Part shown: one piece after another, positions 1 to 8,961 of the stretch | Layout: every line of letters begins with the position of its first letter | How positions within the stretch are numbered: position 1 is the stretch's first letter | From: Comamonadaceae bacterium | GTDB lineage: Bacteria > Pseudomonadota > Gammaproteobacteria > Burkholderiales > Burkholderiaceae_C | DNA: 34,599 nt | NCBI GenBank assembly: GCA_014190675.1 | Contig: BJGT01000022.1 | Span: 1-34,599 of the forward strand | Direction: 5' to 3' | Program-made: the position numbers and the translations under genes | Notes under the pieces: model-generated | Databases searched by the model: none | What the model saw: only the letters and a program-made list of their open reading frames with translations | What the model was told of the DNA's origin: nothing

Positions 1-185
1 CCCTGTTGCACATAGGTGGGCACATCGGAGGCGCGTACCACCAGCACCCGAACACCGGGCTGGCTGGTGTCGAGAATCAGCTTGCGCGAGGTGTCCGGGT
101 CGTCCAGCACCTCGATGCCAGCGGCGCGCAGCAGCGGCAGAGTTTCCTCAAAAATACGGCCCTTGGACAGGGCTAAGGTGATCAT
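1..185 (-). CDS. hisG: ATP phosphoribosyltransferase, N-terminal part (cut by window edge)
   Basis: HisG catalyses the first step of histidine biosynthesis, joining ATP and PRPP. Only the first 61 or so codons lie in the window. The reading begins [19 protein letters not shown] and continues with RKLILDT and [15 protein letters not shown], the typical N-terminus of HisG with the conserved ALSKGR phosphate-contact segment. The ATG overlaps the murA stop codon in an ATGA arrangement, so translation is probably coupled to murA. The short N-terminus would fit the HisZ-dependent short form of the enzyme, but the rest of the gene is needed to say so. Confidence 0.93.
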   Translation of the reverse strand, partial: MITLALSKGRIFEETLPLLRAAGIEVLDDPDTSRKLILDTSQPGVRVLVVRASDVPTYVQQ

Positions 186-1447
186 TTGATGCGCTCGATG
201 TCGGCGCCCAGGGCGCGCAACTTGGCCTCCATCTGGTCATAGCCACGGTCGAGGTGGTAGATGCGGTCGACCAGGGTCTCGCCCTGGGCCACCAGGCCGG
301 CAATCACCAGGCTGGCCGAGGCGCGTAAATCGGTGGCCATCACGGTCGCGCCAGAGAGCTTGGGCACGCCCGCTACCAGCGCCAACTTGCCATCGATCTG
401 GATGTTGGCACCCAGGCGCACCAGTTCGTTGACATGCATGTAGCGGTTCTCGAAGATCGTCTCGGTGACCTTGGCTGTACCCACCGATACGCAGTTCAGC
501 GCCATGAACTGGGCCTGCATGTCGGTGGGGAAACCCGGGTATTCGGTGGTGCGAAAGCTCTGCGCACGCAAGCGGCCGGCGGCCTGCACCCGGATGCCAC
601 CCGCCACGGCGGTGACCTGCGCGCCAGCATCGCGCAGCTTGTCAATCACCGCTACGAGGTGCTCCGCACGACCATTGCGCAGCAGCACATCGCCATTGGC
701 GGCAGCTACCGCGCATAAAAAAGTGCCGGTCTCAATTCGGTCTGCCACCACCTGGTGGCTGGCTCCGTGGAGCTGCTCGACCCCCTGGATACGGATGCGG
801 CTGCTGCCGTGCCCCTCAATGCGGGCGCCCATGGCAATCAGCATCTCTGCAAGGTCTGGAATCTCGGGCTCCTGGGCGGCGTTTTCAAGCACCGTCTCGC
901 CCTCGGCCAGGCAGGCGGCCATCAGAAAGTTTTCGGTGCCGGTGACGGTGACCATGTCGGTGGCAATGCGCGCGCCACGCAGCTTGGAGCGCCCGGGTTG
1001 CAAACGGGCCACCATATAGCCCTGCTCGATCGCGATCTCGGCGCCCATGGCGGTGAGGCCTTTGATGTGCTGGTCTACCGGCCGCGAGCCAATGGCGCAG
1101 CCGCCCGGCAAAGACACTTTGGCATGGCCGAAACGCGCCAACAAGGGACCCAGTGCAAGCACGGAGGCTCGCATGGTTTTAACCAGTTCATAAGGGGCCT
1201 CAGGGTTGTGCAGAGCCCCAGCGTTGACCCGCAGCAGGCCGTCCTCACCCCGCTCGGCCTGCACGCCCATGTTGCGAATGAGTTTGAGCATGGTGGCTAC
1301 GTCCTGCAGGCGCGGTACATTGCGCAAGGTGACGGGCTCGGCGGTCAGCAGGCAGGCGCACAGCTCGGGCAGGGCGGCGTTTTTTGCACCGGCGATGTCT
1401 ACTTCGCCCTGTAGGCTGCGCCCGCCTCGAATCAAAAGTTTGTCCAT
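182..1447 (-). CDS. murA: UDP-N-acetylglucosamine 1-carboxyvinyltransferase
   Basis: MurA transfers enolpyruvate from PEP to UDP-GlcNAc, the first committed step of peptidoglycan synthesis, in the cytoplasm. The 421-residue product has the usual family length. KNAALP near the N-terminus carries the conserved Lys22, and the catalytic cysteine sits in [11 protein letters not shown] (Cys117), so the enzyme is of the fosfomycin-sensitive Cys type. I chose the ATG giving MDKLLIRGG; the frame stays open 12 codons further upstream, but that extension ([12 protein letters not shown]) is not family-like and runs into the end of ibaG. The gene follows ibaG by 11 bp, an arrangement also known in E. coli, and overlaps hisG by four bases. 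Confidence 0.97.
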   Translation of the reverse strand: MDKLLIRGGRSLQGEVDIAGAKNAALPELCACLLTAEPVTLRNVPRLQDVATMLKLIRNMGVQAERGEDGLLRVNAGALHNPEAPYELVKTMRASVLALGPLLARFGHAKVSLPGGCAIGSRPVDQHIKGLTAMGAEIAIEQGYMVARLQPGRSKLRGARIATDMVTVTGTENFLMAACLAEGETVLENAAQEPEIPDLAEMLIAMGARIEGHGSSRIRIQGVEQLHGASHQVVADRIETGTFLCAVAAANGDVLLRNGRAEHLVAVIDKLRDAGAQVTAVAGGIRVQAAGRLRAQSFRTTEYPGFPTDMQAQFMALNCVSVGTAKVTETIFENRYMHVNELVRLGANIQIDGKLALVAGVPKLSGATVMATDLRASASLVIAGLVAQGETLVDRIYHLDRGYDQMEAKLRALGADIERIK

Positions 1448-1458
1448 GGTCTGAAGCT

Positions 1459-1704
1459 TCAGGTGGCAGTTTGCGCGGCCCATTCGGCCGGCGTGAGGGT
1501 TTTCATCGACAGGGCATGCACCTCGTCAGTGTGCATCTTGGCGCCCAGTGTGGCATAGACCTTCTGGTGGCGGCGGATGGGGCGCTGGCCTTCAAATTCG
1601 GGCGAGACGATGGTGGCATACCAGTGGCGGCCGTCGCCTTCGAGTTCGAGGTGCTCGCAGCGCAGGCCGGCGGCGATCAGGGTCTTGAGTTGGTCTGCTG
1701 TCAT
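1459..1704 (-). CDS. ibaG: BolA-family protein, IbaG type
   Basis: Encodes 81 residues of the BolA/IbaG fold. Recognisable features are the [17 protein letters not shown] segment and [14 protein letters not shown] with the conserved histidine, followed by [13 protein letters not shown]. Family members partner with monothiol glutaredoxins to bind or pass on iron–sulfur clusters; IbaG in E. coli is linked to acid stress and lies next to murA, exactly as here. The frame is open 47 codons upstream, but that extension overlaps the permease gene and has shadow-like composition, so the internal ATG giving [10 protein letters not shown] is preferred. The metal partner cannot be read from sequence alone. 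Confidence 0.92.
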   Translation of the reverse strand: MTADQLKTLIAAGLRCEHLELEGDGRHWYATIVSPEFEGQRPIRRHQKVYATLGAKMHTDEVHALSMKTLTPAEWAAQTAT

Positions 1705-1729
1705 GGGGTGTAAGTCCGATGGGAGGGGT

Positions 1730-2485
1730 TCAGCTGCGCATCTTGTAGCCGATGCGCAGCAGGTGTAGCGCCAGCGCGCTGGCTGCCACCAGGGCCACCG
1801 CCACGATGGCCAGGCTGAGCCAGGGCGAGACATCGCTCTGGCCAAAAAAGCCGTAACGAAAGCCGTCGATCATGTAGAAAAAGGGATTCAGGTGACTCAC
1901 GCCCTGCCAGAACGCAGGCAGCGAGTGGATGGAGTAAAACACGCCACTGAGAAAAGTCATGGGCATAATGACAAAGTTCTGGAAGGCGGCGAGCTGGTCA
2001 AATTTTTCGGCCCACAGGCCGGCAATCAGCCCCAGCGTGCCGAGCAGCGTGGCACCCAGCAGCGCAAACACCACGATCCACAGCGGCGCCACCACGCCAG
2101 GTGCTGCAAACCAGACAGTGACAAGAAACACGCCCGAGCCAACCACCAGGCCACGCGCCACCGAGGAACCAACATAGGCAAAAAACCAGCTCCAGTGCGA
2201 CAGCGGCGTGAGCAGCAAAAACACCAGGTTGCCCATGATCTTGCTCTGGATCAGCGAAGAGGAGCTGTTGGAAAATGAATTTTGCAGCACGCTCATCATC
2301 ACCAGCCCGGGCACCAAAAAAGCGGTGTAGCTGATGCTGTCGTAGACCTTGACATGGTTCTCCAGCACATGTCCGAAGATCAGGAGGTACATCACGGCGG
2401 TGAGCACCGGGGCGGCCACGGTCTGGAAGCTGACCTTCCAGAAACGCAGCACTTCTTTGTACAAGAGGGCGCGCCAGCCGGTCAT
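1730..2485 (-). CDS. ABC-2 type transporter, permease subunit
   Basis: A 251-residue integral inner-membrane protein with about six hydrophobic segments and the ABC-2 permease signature region near PMTFLSGVFYSIHSLPAFWQ. It resembles E. coli YadH. The gene overlaps the ATPase gene upstream by four bases (ATGA), so the two are one exporter. The substrate is unknown. The pair sits between mlaB and ibaG in the same transcription direction; lipid or polysaccharide export would fit the envelope context but is only an inference. Confidence 0.93.
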   Translation of the reverse strand: MTGWRALLYKEVLRFWKVSFQTVAAPVLTAVMYLLIFGHVLENHVKVYDSISYTAFLVPGLVMMSVLQNSFSNSSSSLIQSKIMGNLVFLLLTPLSHWSWFFAYVGSSVARGLVVGSGVFLVTVWFAAPGVVAPLWIVVFALLGATLLGTLGLIAGLWAEKFDQLAAFQNFVIMPMTFLSGVFYSIHSLPAFWQGVSHLNPFFYMIDGFRYGFFGQSDVSPWLSLAIVAVALVAASALALHLLRIGYKMRS

Positions 2486-3432
2486 GATGGTGCCGGCGCA
2501 GCCGTAGTCCCGCCCTCGTGCTGCTGGCCCATGAGCGCCAGAAAAACGTCTTCAAGGTCGGCCTTGCGCACCTCGATGTCCTGCGCCAGCAAACCGGCCT
2601 GGCGTACCGCGGCGAGGTAGGTTTCGATGTCAAGGGCATCATGGGCCGGAAACTGCACGATGCGCCCGGTGATGCGGGCGCGCTGGGCCAAAGCCGGCGG
2701 CAATTCGCCATCAATCTTGAACCGCAGCACATTACCCGAGGCCGCCTTGAGCAGCTCGCTGGTGCGGTCAAGCGCGATCACACGGCCGGCCTTGAGCATG
2801 GCGACGCGGCCGCAGAGGGCTTCGGCCTCTTCGAGGTAATGGGTGGTCAGCAGCACGGTGTGGCCCTGCTTGTTGAGCCGTGCGATGAACTGCCACAAGC
2901 TCTGGCGCAACTCCACATCCACACCCGCAGTGGGCTCGTCGAGCACGATCACCGGCGGCTTGTGCACCAGCGCTTGGGCCACCAGCATGCGGCGCTTCAT
3001 GCCCCCCGAGAGCTGGCGCATGTTGGCGTTGGCCTTGTCGGCCAGGCCCAGGCTATCGAGCAGCTCGTCAATCCATGTATCGTTGTGGCGGATGCCAAAG
3101 TAGCCCGACTGAAAGCGCAGCGCCTCGCGCACATTGAAAAACGGGTCGAACACCAGCTCTTGAGGCACCACGCCGAGTTTGCGCCGGGCCTGTGCATAGT
3201 CGGCCTGGACATCGCTGCCCAGCACCTCGACCCGCCCTGCAGTGGCGCGGGTGAGGCCGGCGAGTATGGAGATCAGGGTGGTCTTGCCCGCGCCATTGGG
3301 GCCTAGCAGTCCAAAAAACTCGCCCTCCAAGATGTCCAGGCTAACCTGATCGAGCGCAAGAAAATTGCTGCCCTTGGGGCCGCGCGGTGAGGGGTAACTT
3401 TTTGAGACCGACTGAAACGAGATCGCGGGCAT
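2482..3432 (-). CDS. ABC transporter ATP-binding protein
   Basis: A 316-residue ABC ATPase of the DrrA/YadG class. Walker A is GPNGAGKTT (residues 44–52), the signature is LSGGMKRR, and Walker B is VIVLDEPTAGVD, followed by the switch histidine in LLTTHYLEEAE. The C-terminal 80 or so residues form the extra domain common in ABC-2 exporters. It energises the permease encoded by the overlapping downstream gene. The start is 14 bp after the mlaB stop, consistent with one operon. Confidence 0.95.
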   Translation of the reverse strand: MPAISFQSVSKSYPSPRGPKGSNFLALDQVSLDILEGEFFGLLGPNGAGKTTLISILAGLTRATAGRVEVLGSDVQADYAQARRKLGVVPQELVFDPFFNVREALRFQSGYFGIRHNDTWIDELLDSLGLADKANANMRQLSGGMKRRMLVAQALVHKPPVIVLDEPTAGVDVELRQSLWQFIARLNKQGHTVLLTTHYLEEAEALCGRVAMLKAGRVIALDRTSELLKAASGNVLRFKIDGELPPALAQRARITGRIVQFPAHDALDIETYLAAVRQAGLLAQDIEVRKADLEDVFLALMGQQHEGGTTAAPAPS

Positions 3433-3446
3433 AGGAGCCGCGTAGT

Positions 3447-3731
3447 TTAACGTTTGGCCGCGCTGGCCTGGCCAAGCAGATCAGAGACGCCATACAGGGC
3501 GGCCAAGCTGGCCAAGGGCGCTGGCAAGCCCAAAACCGAAAACCCCAGGCCTCGGGCCAGGCTTTGCCGGCGCAACTCGAGCAGCACAGCGAGTGCGGCT
3601 GAATCAAAACGCGTCAGCGCGCTCGCGTCAAGCGCCACTTCGGTCGATTGCTCGGACAGGCCTTGGGCCAGTTGGCGCAGGCAGACGCTGGCCTCGGCCA
3701 GGGTGAGTTGCGCCGGTAATGCCAACACCAT
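3447..3731 (-). CDS. mlaB: STAS-domain protein of the Mla lipid transporter
   Basis: A 94-residue STAS-domain protein. The core LDASALTRFDSAALAVLLEL matches the conserved loop and helix of MlaB and anti-anti-sigma proteins. In the Mla complex MlaB binds the ATPase MlaF and is needed for its assembly and activity. The start ATG shares one base with the mlaC stop (TGATG), which fixes the start and implies coupling; the longer open frame upstream lies inside mlaC and is ignored. The MlaB role rests mainly on neighbourhood, as STAS domains are generic. Confidence 0.9.
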   Translation of the reverse strand: MVLALPAQLTLAEASVCLRQLAQGLSEQSTEVALDASALTRFDSAALAVLLELRRQSLARGLGFSVLGLPAPLASLAALYGVSDLLGQASAAKR

Positions 3732-4366
3732 CAGCCTTTTTTGGCGTTGGCCTTGTTGCGCTCGCTCAGGGTGGTGATCAAGCCCCCCAGGCCCTTGGCA
3801 TTGATTTCCTGGGCAAACTGGCTGCGGTAGGTCTCCACCAGCCAAACCCCCAACACATTGATGTTGTAGATCTTCCAGCCAGCCCCCTCGCCGCTGATTT
3901 TCTCGAGCCGGTAATCGATTTGCAGCGCATCGCCCTGGCCCCGCACTTCGGTGCGCACAATCACCTCTTTGTCATCTGCCGCGGCGCGCATCGGCTTGAT
4001 GACAATTTGCTGATCCACGATCTGGGTCAGGGCGCCGGCATAGGTGCGCACCAACAGGGTCTTGAACTCTTCTTGCAGGCGTTTTTGTTGTTCTGGCGTG
4101 GCCGTGCGCCAGGCCGGACCGACTGCCGAGGCAGTCATGCGTTGAAAGTTGACACTGGGCATGACTTTGGTGTCGACCAGCGCGATGATGCGCGACACAT
4201 CGCCGGCCTGTATGGCCTTGTCGGCCCGAATCAGCTCAAGCACCTCGCCCGACAGTCGTTTGATCAGGGCGTCCGCAGCCTCCTCGGCGGTGGCGGCACC
4301 CAGCGGCAACAGGCTGCCGGGCAGCAGAAAACCGAACGAAAAATAGTTGAAGTGGCGGCGGTTCAT
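3731..4366 (-). CDS. mlaC: Periplasmic phospholipid-binding protein MlaC
   Basis: A 211-residue exported protein of the MlaC/Ttg2D family. It starts with a hydrophobic signal segment ending near ATAEEAADA. Family hallmarks include IIALVDTKVMPSVNFQRMT, LQEEFKTLLVRTYAGAL and the C-terminal GWKIYNINVLGVWLVETYR. MlaC ferries phospholipids across the periplasm between the MlaA outer-membrane complex and the MlaFEDB inner-membrane complex. The gene lies between mlaA and mlaB. Confidence 0.95.
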   Translation of the reverse strand: MNRRHFNYFSFGFLLPGSLLPLGAATAEEAADALIKRLSGEVLELIRADKAIQAGDVSRIIALVDTKVMPSVNFQRMTASAVGPAWRTATPEQQKRLQEEFKTLLVRTYAGALTQIVDQQIVIKPMRAAADDKEVIVRTEVRGQGDALQIDYRLEKISGEGAGWKIYNINVLGVWLVETYRSQFAQEINAKGLGGLITTLSERNKANAKKG

Positions 4367-4393
4367 GGCGGGGCTTTCAAATTTGGGCGAATC

Positions 4394-5149
4394 TTACTGC
4401 CCCGGCATGACATCGTCTTGCGGCGGGTTGCCGTCAAAAATGCTGTTGCGCCGGCTTTGCAGAAAAGCATCACGGGCAAAGGTGTAGCGGTCAAGGGCAG
4501 CTTCTTCAAGCATGCTGGTGGCTTTGAGCAGGCTCGCACGGGTGTCAAGCCCGCGCAGCAAACGGGCCGCGTCGCGCACCGGCTCGCTCGGCAATTGGCC
4601 AAGCGGGTCGCCCTGCCAGTCAACGCTCAGGGCCAGCGCATCGCGCAGCGACGAGGGCCCCAAAATCGGCAGCACCAGGTAGGGGCCCGGCGGCACGCCC
4701 CACACGCCCAGGGTATGACCAAAGTCTTGGGTGTGGCGCTCAATGCCGAATTCGGAGGCGACATCAACCACGCCGGCAACACCCACCAAGGTGTTGATCG
4801 CTACCCTGGCCAGGCTGTCGTAGGCATAAACCATTTTGAGTTGCAACAAATTGTTGACCACCGACCAGCTGTCCTGCAGGTTGTTGAACACGTTGCCAAT
4901 CCCCTGGCGCAGTGGGGTCGGGGTATGGTCGCGGTAGGCGATGGCCACCGGTTTGACAATTGCCGCATCCAGCGCGTCATTGAACTTGAACACTTGGCGG
5001 TTAAGCGGCTCCAGCGGGTCATGGGCCACCAATGGCGCGCCGCCAGCACAGCCGCCCAGGGCAGACACGCAGAGCAGCAGAGCCGCCAACCAGGCCCAAA
5101 AACCGGGCTCTGGGCCCAAGCCGAACCAGCGTCGGACGCTCAAGCTCAT
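4394..5149 (-). CDS. mlaA: Outer-membrane lipoprotein MlaA (VacJ)
   Basis: A 251-residue lipoprotein with a lipobox LGGC (lipidated Cys34) after a hydrophobic signal. DPLEPLNRQVFKFND is the strongly conserved MlaA/VacJ opening, and FGHTLGVWGVPPGPYLVLP is also diagnostic. MlaA removes mislocalised phospholipids from the outer leaflet of the outer membrane and hands them to MlaC. In E. coli mlaA lies away from the mla operon, whereas here it is embedded between mlaD and mlaC. It overlaps mlaD by four bases (ATGA). The C-terminal tail is acidic and proline-rich. Confidence 0.96.
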   Translation of the reverse strand: MSLSVRRWFGLGPEPGFWAWLAALLLCVSALGGCAGGAPLVAHDPLEPLNRQVFKFNDALDAAIVKPVAIAYRDHTPTPLRQGIGNVFNNLQDSWSVVNNLLQLKMVYAYDSLARVAINTLVGVAGVVDVASEFGIERHTQDFGHTLGVWGVPPGPYLVLPILGPSSLRDALALSVDWQGDPLGQLPSEPVRDAARLLRGLDTRASLLKATSMLEEAALDRYTFARDAFLQSRRNSIFDGNPPQDDVMPGQ

Positions 5150-5634
5150 GGTTTGGCCTTGGCCGCCTCGGACTGGCTGGCATCAGCCGCTTTGCTGTAC
5201 AAAAACTGGCTGATCAGGCTCTCCAGCACCACCGCCGACTGGGTGCTGCTGATGGTGTCGCCAGCCGCCAGGTTGCTGCCATCGGCCCCTGCCTCAAGGC
5301 CGAGGTACTGCTCACCGAGCAGCCCGCTGGTGAGGATCTTGAGGGAGCTGTCTTTGGGAAACGCATAGCGACTCTCCAGCGCCAATGTGACACGGGCCTG
5401 AAAGGATTTGTCATCAAACACAATTTTCTCAACCCGCCCTACCACCACGCCCGCGCTGCGCACCGCAGCCTTGGGTTTGAGGCCGCCTACATTGTCAAAC
5501 TTGGCCACCACGCGGTAGGTGTCCTGAAAGCTGAGGCTCAACAAATTGGCCGACTGCAGCGCCAGGAACAGGAGGGCCACGGCCCCGACCAGCACAAACA
5601 AACCCACCCAGACATCATTTTTTGAGCGTTGCAT
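5146..5634 (-). CDS. mlaD: MCE-domain protein MlaD
   Basis: A 162-residue inner-membrane-anchored protein. One transmembrane helix spans about residues 9–28, followed by an MCE domain (YRVVAKFDNVGGLKPKAAV through SGLLGEQYLGLE). MlaD forms a hexameric ring on the MlaE permease and gates phospholipid movement. A short Ala/Lys-rich tail ends the protein. The gene starts 13 bp after mlaE and overlaps mlaA. Confidence 0.96.
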   Translation of the reverse strand: MQRSKNDVWVGLFVLVGAVALLFLALQSANLLSLSFQDTYRVVAKFDNVGGLKPKAAVRSAGVVVGRVEKIVFDDKSFQARVTLALESRYAFPKDSSLKILTSGLLGEQYLGLEAGADGSNLAAGDTISSTQSAVVLESLISQFLYSKAADASQSEAAKAKP

Positions 5635-5647
5635 GGCAAAAGTCTTT

Positions 5648-6430
5648 CTAAATCGTGAACATCAAGGCGGTCAGGATGAAATCCAGCGCCAGCACTGAGA
5701 GCGAGGCCACCACCACGGTGCGGGTGGTGGCACTGGCCACCCCCTCAGGCGTGGGCTGGGCCTCAAAGCCTTGCAGCAGGGCAATGAAGGTCACGGTGAA
5801 GCCAAACACCAGACTCTTGATAACCCCGTTGCCAACGTCTTTCCAAACATCCACGCCGCCTTGGATTTGGCTCCAGAAGGAGCCCGCGTCCACCCCTATC
5901 ATCAGCACGCCCACCACCCAGCCACCAATGATGCCAGTGGCGCTGAACACCGCTGCAAGCAGGGGCATGGCGATCACACCGGCCCAAAAGCGCGGCGCCA
6001 GGATGCGCTGCACCGGGTCCACCGCCATCATTTCCATCACGCTGATTTGCTCGCCGGCTTTCATCAGGCCAATTTCAGCGGTCAGCGAGGTGCCGGCACG
6101 TCCGGCAAACAGCAGGGCAGTCACCACCGGCCCGAGTTCGCGCACCAGGCTGAGCGCCACCAGCAGACCCAGTGCCTCGGCAGAGCCGTAGCGCTGCAGG
6201 GTGTAATAGCCCTGCAAGCCAAAAACAAAACCGACAAACAGGCCCGACACCGCAATGATGGCCAGCGAATAATTGCCCAAAAAATGCATTTGGTCTCGTA
6301 CCAAGCCAAACCGCCTGAAGCTTGGGCCCAGCGTCAGCAGCAGGCGGCCAAACAGTCGCGCGCCCAGCCCTAGGCCAGCGAGTTGGCGGCGCAGGGCAAA
6401 ACCGACACCAGCGAGCCCGCCCCCACTCAC
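5648..6430 (-). CDS. mlaE: Mla phospholipid transporter permease MlaE
   Basis: A 260-residue MlaE/YrbE-type permease. Conserved parts include LVRELGPVVTALLFAGRAGTS, GLMKAGEQISVMEMMAVDP and the C-terminal GVASATTRTVV. It forms the membrane dimer of the MlaFEDB complex. Its start overlaps the mlaF stop by four bases (ATGA). The first 30 or so residues, rich in Gly, Leu and Arg, form the N-terminal interfacial helix region. Confidence 0.96.
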   Translation of the reverse strand: MSGGGLAGVGFALRRQLAGLGLGARLFGRLLLTLGPSFRRFGLVRDQMHFLGNYSLAIIAVSGLFVGFVFGLQGYYTLQRYGSAEALGLLVALSLVRELGPVVTALLFAGRAGTSLTAEIGLMKAGEQISVMEMMAVDPVQRILAPRFWAGVIAMPLLAAVFSATGIIGGWVVGVLMIGVDAGSFWSQIQGGVDVWKDVGNGVIKSLVFGFTVTFIALLQGFEAQPTPEGVASATTRTVVVASLSVLALDFILTALMFTI

Positions 6431-7239
6431 GCAGGCACCTCAAAGTCAGCGTTCACCGCAGGTCCGGGGTAATGGAAACTCACCGGCCCGTCAAAGCGCG
6501 CATTGACATACTGGTAGACCCGCGGGTCTGCGCTTTGCAGCAGGTCTTCAGGCCGGCCCTGTGCTGCGAGTTTGCCGTTGGCCAAAATAATGACATGGTC
6601 AGCAATGGCAAAGGTTTGTTCGAGCTCATGCGACACGAACAGGCTGGTCAGGCCCATGGCGTCATTGAGCTGGCGAATCAGGCGGGCCGCAATGGCCAGA
6701 GAGATCGGGTCGAGCCCAGAAAATGGCTCGTCGTACATCACGAGTTCGGGGTCAAGTGCGATGGCCCGCGCAAGTGCAATGCGCCGGGCCATGCCGCCTG
6801 AGAGTTCGCTGGGCATCAGGGCTTGCGCACCACGCAGTCCCACGGCATTGAGCTTCATCAGCACGATATCGCGAATCAGAACTTCGGGCAGGTCGGTGTG
6901 CTCGCGCAGTGCAAAGGCAACATTCTCAAACACCGACAGGTCAGCAAACAGGGCGCCAAACTGGAACAACATGCCCATGCGCCGGCGCGACGCATACAAC
7001 TCGCGCTGGCCCATGCCCCCGATGTCCTGGCCATCAAACAGGCACTGACCCCGTTGCGCCCGGTACTCGCCGCCAATGAGACGCAGCAGGGTGGTTTTAC
7101 CGCCGCCTGAGGCGCCCATCAAGGCAGTCACCTTGCCGCGTGGCACCACCAGGGAGATGTCGTCCAGAATGCGCCGCTCTGTGTAGCCAAAGCTCAGATT
7201 CTTTATTTCAACAAGGGGTTGCGGTGTGTAAACAGGCAT
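6427..7239 (-). CDS. mlaF: Mla phospholipid transporter ATP-binding protein MlaF
   Basis: A 270-residue ABC ATPase. Walker A is GASGGGKTT (residues 42–50), the signature is LSGGMARR, and Walker B is LVMYDEPFSGLDP, with the switch histidine in LFVSHELEQ. Together with MlaE, MlaD and MlaB it drives lipid transport at the inner membrane. It is the first gene of the chain running down to hisG, so the promoter for the whole chain is expected in the 128 bp upstream. Confidence 0.96.
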   Translation of the reverse strand: MPVYTPQPLVEIKNLSFGYTERRILDDISLVVPRGKVTALMGASGGGKTTLLRLIGGEYRAQRGQCLFDGQDIGGMGQRELYASRRRMGMLFQFGALFADLSVFENVAFALREHTDLPEVLIRDIVLMKLNAVGLRGAQALMPSELSGGMARRIALARAIALDPELVMYDEPFSGLDPISLAIAARLIRQLNDAMGLTSLFVSHELEQTFAIADHVIILANGKLAAQGRPEDLLQSADPRVYQYVNARFDGPVSFHYPGPAVNADFEVPA

Positions 7240-7367
7240 ATAGCAGTCGCGGGGGCATGCCCGCCGAGCGCCGATGATAAGGGATTGCCTTGACGGTTCT
7301 GCCCCCTGGTCGCAGGGCGTCAGCCCCGCCGATTGGGGCGGCCCGGTACCTCCGCCGGGGCGAAGTT
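7240..7367. other. gltD–mlaF intergenic region
   Basis: The gap between the gltD stop and the mlaF start. It must end gltBD transcription and probably start the mla chain, both on the minus strand. A GC-rich patch at 7323–7356 can form alternative stems (GCCCC with GGGGC, or CCGCC with GGCGG), but no T-run follows on the minus strand, so a classical intrinsic terminator is not evident. A minus-strand TATCAT near 7275 resembles a -10 box without a convincing -35. Confidence 0.3.
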
Positions 7368-8834
7368 CTAGCGCGGCAATTCGCTGGCGCCCATCAAAAA
7401 CAGGTCAACCGCGCGCGCGGCCTGGCGGCCTTCGCGAATCGCCCACACCACCAGGCTCTGGCCGCGCCGGATATCGCCTGCGGCAAACACTTTTGGCACA
7501 TTGGTGGCATAGCCGCCAACGGCCTCGGTGCTGGCTTTGGCATTGCCCCGGGTGTCGCGTTCCACCCCAAAGGCATCAAGCACCGTGGCTACCGGGCTGA
7601 CAAAACCCATGGCCAGCAGCACCAAATCGGCGGGCAGGACCTGCTCACTGCCGGCGACCTCAACCTGCTTGCCGTCGCGCCATTCAAGGCGCACCGTCTT
7701 GAGGCCGGTAACCTGGCCATTGCGGCCCAGAAACTCTTTGGTCGAGATCGCGAATTCCCGTTCGCAGCCCTCTTGATGGCTGGAACTGGTGCGCAGCTTG
7801 AGTGGCCAGTAAGGCCAGGTCAGGGGCCGGTTTTCTTCAACCGGCGGTTCTGGCATGAGCTCAAACTGGGTGACGCTGAGCGCCCCGTGCCGGTTGCTGG
7901 TGCCCACGCAGTCGCTGCCGGTATCACCGCCGCCAATCACAATCACGCGCTTGCCATCGGCACGCAGTTGCGCGCTGAGCAAATCACCCGCATTCACCTT
8001 GTTCTGTTGGGGCAGGAACTCCATCGCAAAATGCACCCCGTCCAGGTCGCGGCCCGGCACTGGCAGATCGCGGGACTGTTCGGCGCCGCCGGTGAGCAGC
8101 ACCGCATCAAAGTCCTGCTGCAAACGCATCGGAGAGATGGTTTCGTGGGCCCAGTTGGTGACCTTGGAGCCGTCTGGCAGCGCCCCCACCAGCACCCCGG
8201 TTCGGAAGGTCACGCCCTCTTGTTCCATTTGCGCCACACGGCGGTCAATATGGGTTTTCTCCATTTTGAAATCGGGAATGCCGTAGCGCAACAAGCCACC
8301 GATGCGGTCGTTTTTTTCAAACAAGGTGACTGCGTGGCCGGCACGTGCGAGTTGCTGTGCTGCGGCCATGCCAGCCGGGCCAGAGCCCACCACCGCCACT
8401 TTTTTCCCGCTGGTCTGCACAGCCGGGCGAGCTTGCACCCAGCCTTCGGCCCAGGCTCGGTCGATGATGGCATGCTCGATCGACTTGATGCCTACCGCCT
8501 CGTCGTTCACATTGAGGGTGCAGGCGGCCTCGCAGGGGGCCGGGCAGATGCGGCCGGTGAACTCGGGAAAGTTGTTGGTGCTGTGCAGAACATCAATGGC
8601 GTTTTTCCAGTCGCCCCGAAAGACCAGCTCATTGAAATCGGGAATGATGTTGTTGACCGGGCAGCCGCTGTTACAAAAAGGTGTGCCGCAATCCATGCAC
8701 CGCGCGGCCTGATGCTTGGCCTGCCCGTCATCCAGTGTGAGGACGAATTCCTGGTAATTTTTGAGCCGTTCTGGCACGGGCTTGTAGCCCTCCTCCAGCC
8801 GCTCAAACTCCATGAAACCAGTGATTTTTCCCAT
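7368..8834 (-). CDS. gltD: Glutamate synthase (NADPH) small subunit
   Basis: A 488-residue flavoprotein that passes electrons from NADPH through FAD and iron–sulfur centres to GltB. The N-terminal part has the cysteine clusters [14 protein letters not shown] and CPAPCEAAC for two 4Fe-4S clusters. The FAD-binding [14 protein letters not shown] motif and the NADPH-binding [11 protein letters not shown] motif follow in order. Length is normal for the family. The gene lies 127 bp downstream of gltB in the same direction. Confidence 0.97.
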   Translation of the reverse strand: MGKITGFMEFERLEEGYKPVPERLKNYQEFVLTLDDGQAKHQAARCMDCGTPFCNSGCPVNNIIPDFNELVFRGDWKNAIDVLHSTNNFPEFTGRICPAPCEAACTLNVNDEAVGIKSIEHAIIDRAWAEGWVQARPAVQTSGKKVAVVGSGPAGMAAAQQLARAGHAVTLFEKNDRIGGLLRYGIPDFKMEKTHIDRRVAQMEQEGVTFRTGVLVGALPDGSKVTNWAHETISPMRLQQDFDAVLLTGGAEQSRDLPVPGRDLDGVHFAMEFLPQQNKVNAGDLLSAQLRADGKRVIVIGGGDTGSDCVGTSNRHGALSVTQFELMPEPPVEENRPLTWPYWPLKLRTSSSHQEGCEREFAISTKEFLGRNGQVTGLKTVRLEWRDGKQVEVAGSEQVLPADLVLLAMGFVSPVATVLDAFGVERDTRGNAKASTEAVGGYATNVPKVFAAGDIRRGQSLVVWAIREGRQAARAVDLFLMGASELPR

Positions 8835-8884
8835 ATTTTTTTCCTTGGCGGTGGCGCGGCGCGCTCAAATGATCATCGGTGCAG

Positions 8885-8910
8885 GGATTCCCGCGTGCGC
8901 GGGCATGACG
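8885..8910. repeat. Small palindromic repeat between gltB and gltD
   Basis: The sequence GATTCCCGCGTGCGCGGGCA contains a perfect CCCGCG-TG-CGCGGG palindrome (8890–8903), flanked by ATT and ATGACGG. This resembles the short dispersed ATTCCCGCG…CGCGGGAATGAC-type elements common in betaproteobacterial intergenic DNA. It may act as an RNA hairpin that tunes the gltB/gltD ratio or protects the gltB message. A single copy is seen here, so its repeat nature is inferred. Confidence 0.5.
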
Positions 8911-8961
8911 GCGTGGATGGCATCTCCGGCTACGACCGGGCACCCACGGCAGTGTGCCAGC

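Noticed and set aside
3719-5368. 549-codon open frame on the plus strand across mlaC, mlaA and part of mlaD
   Set aside because: It is antisense to three clearly recognisable genes and its product has shadow composition (His/Gln/Arg-rich) with no family resemblance.
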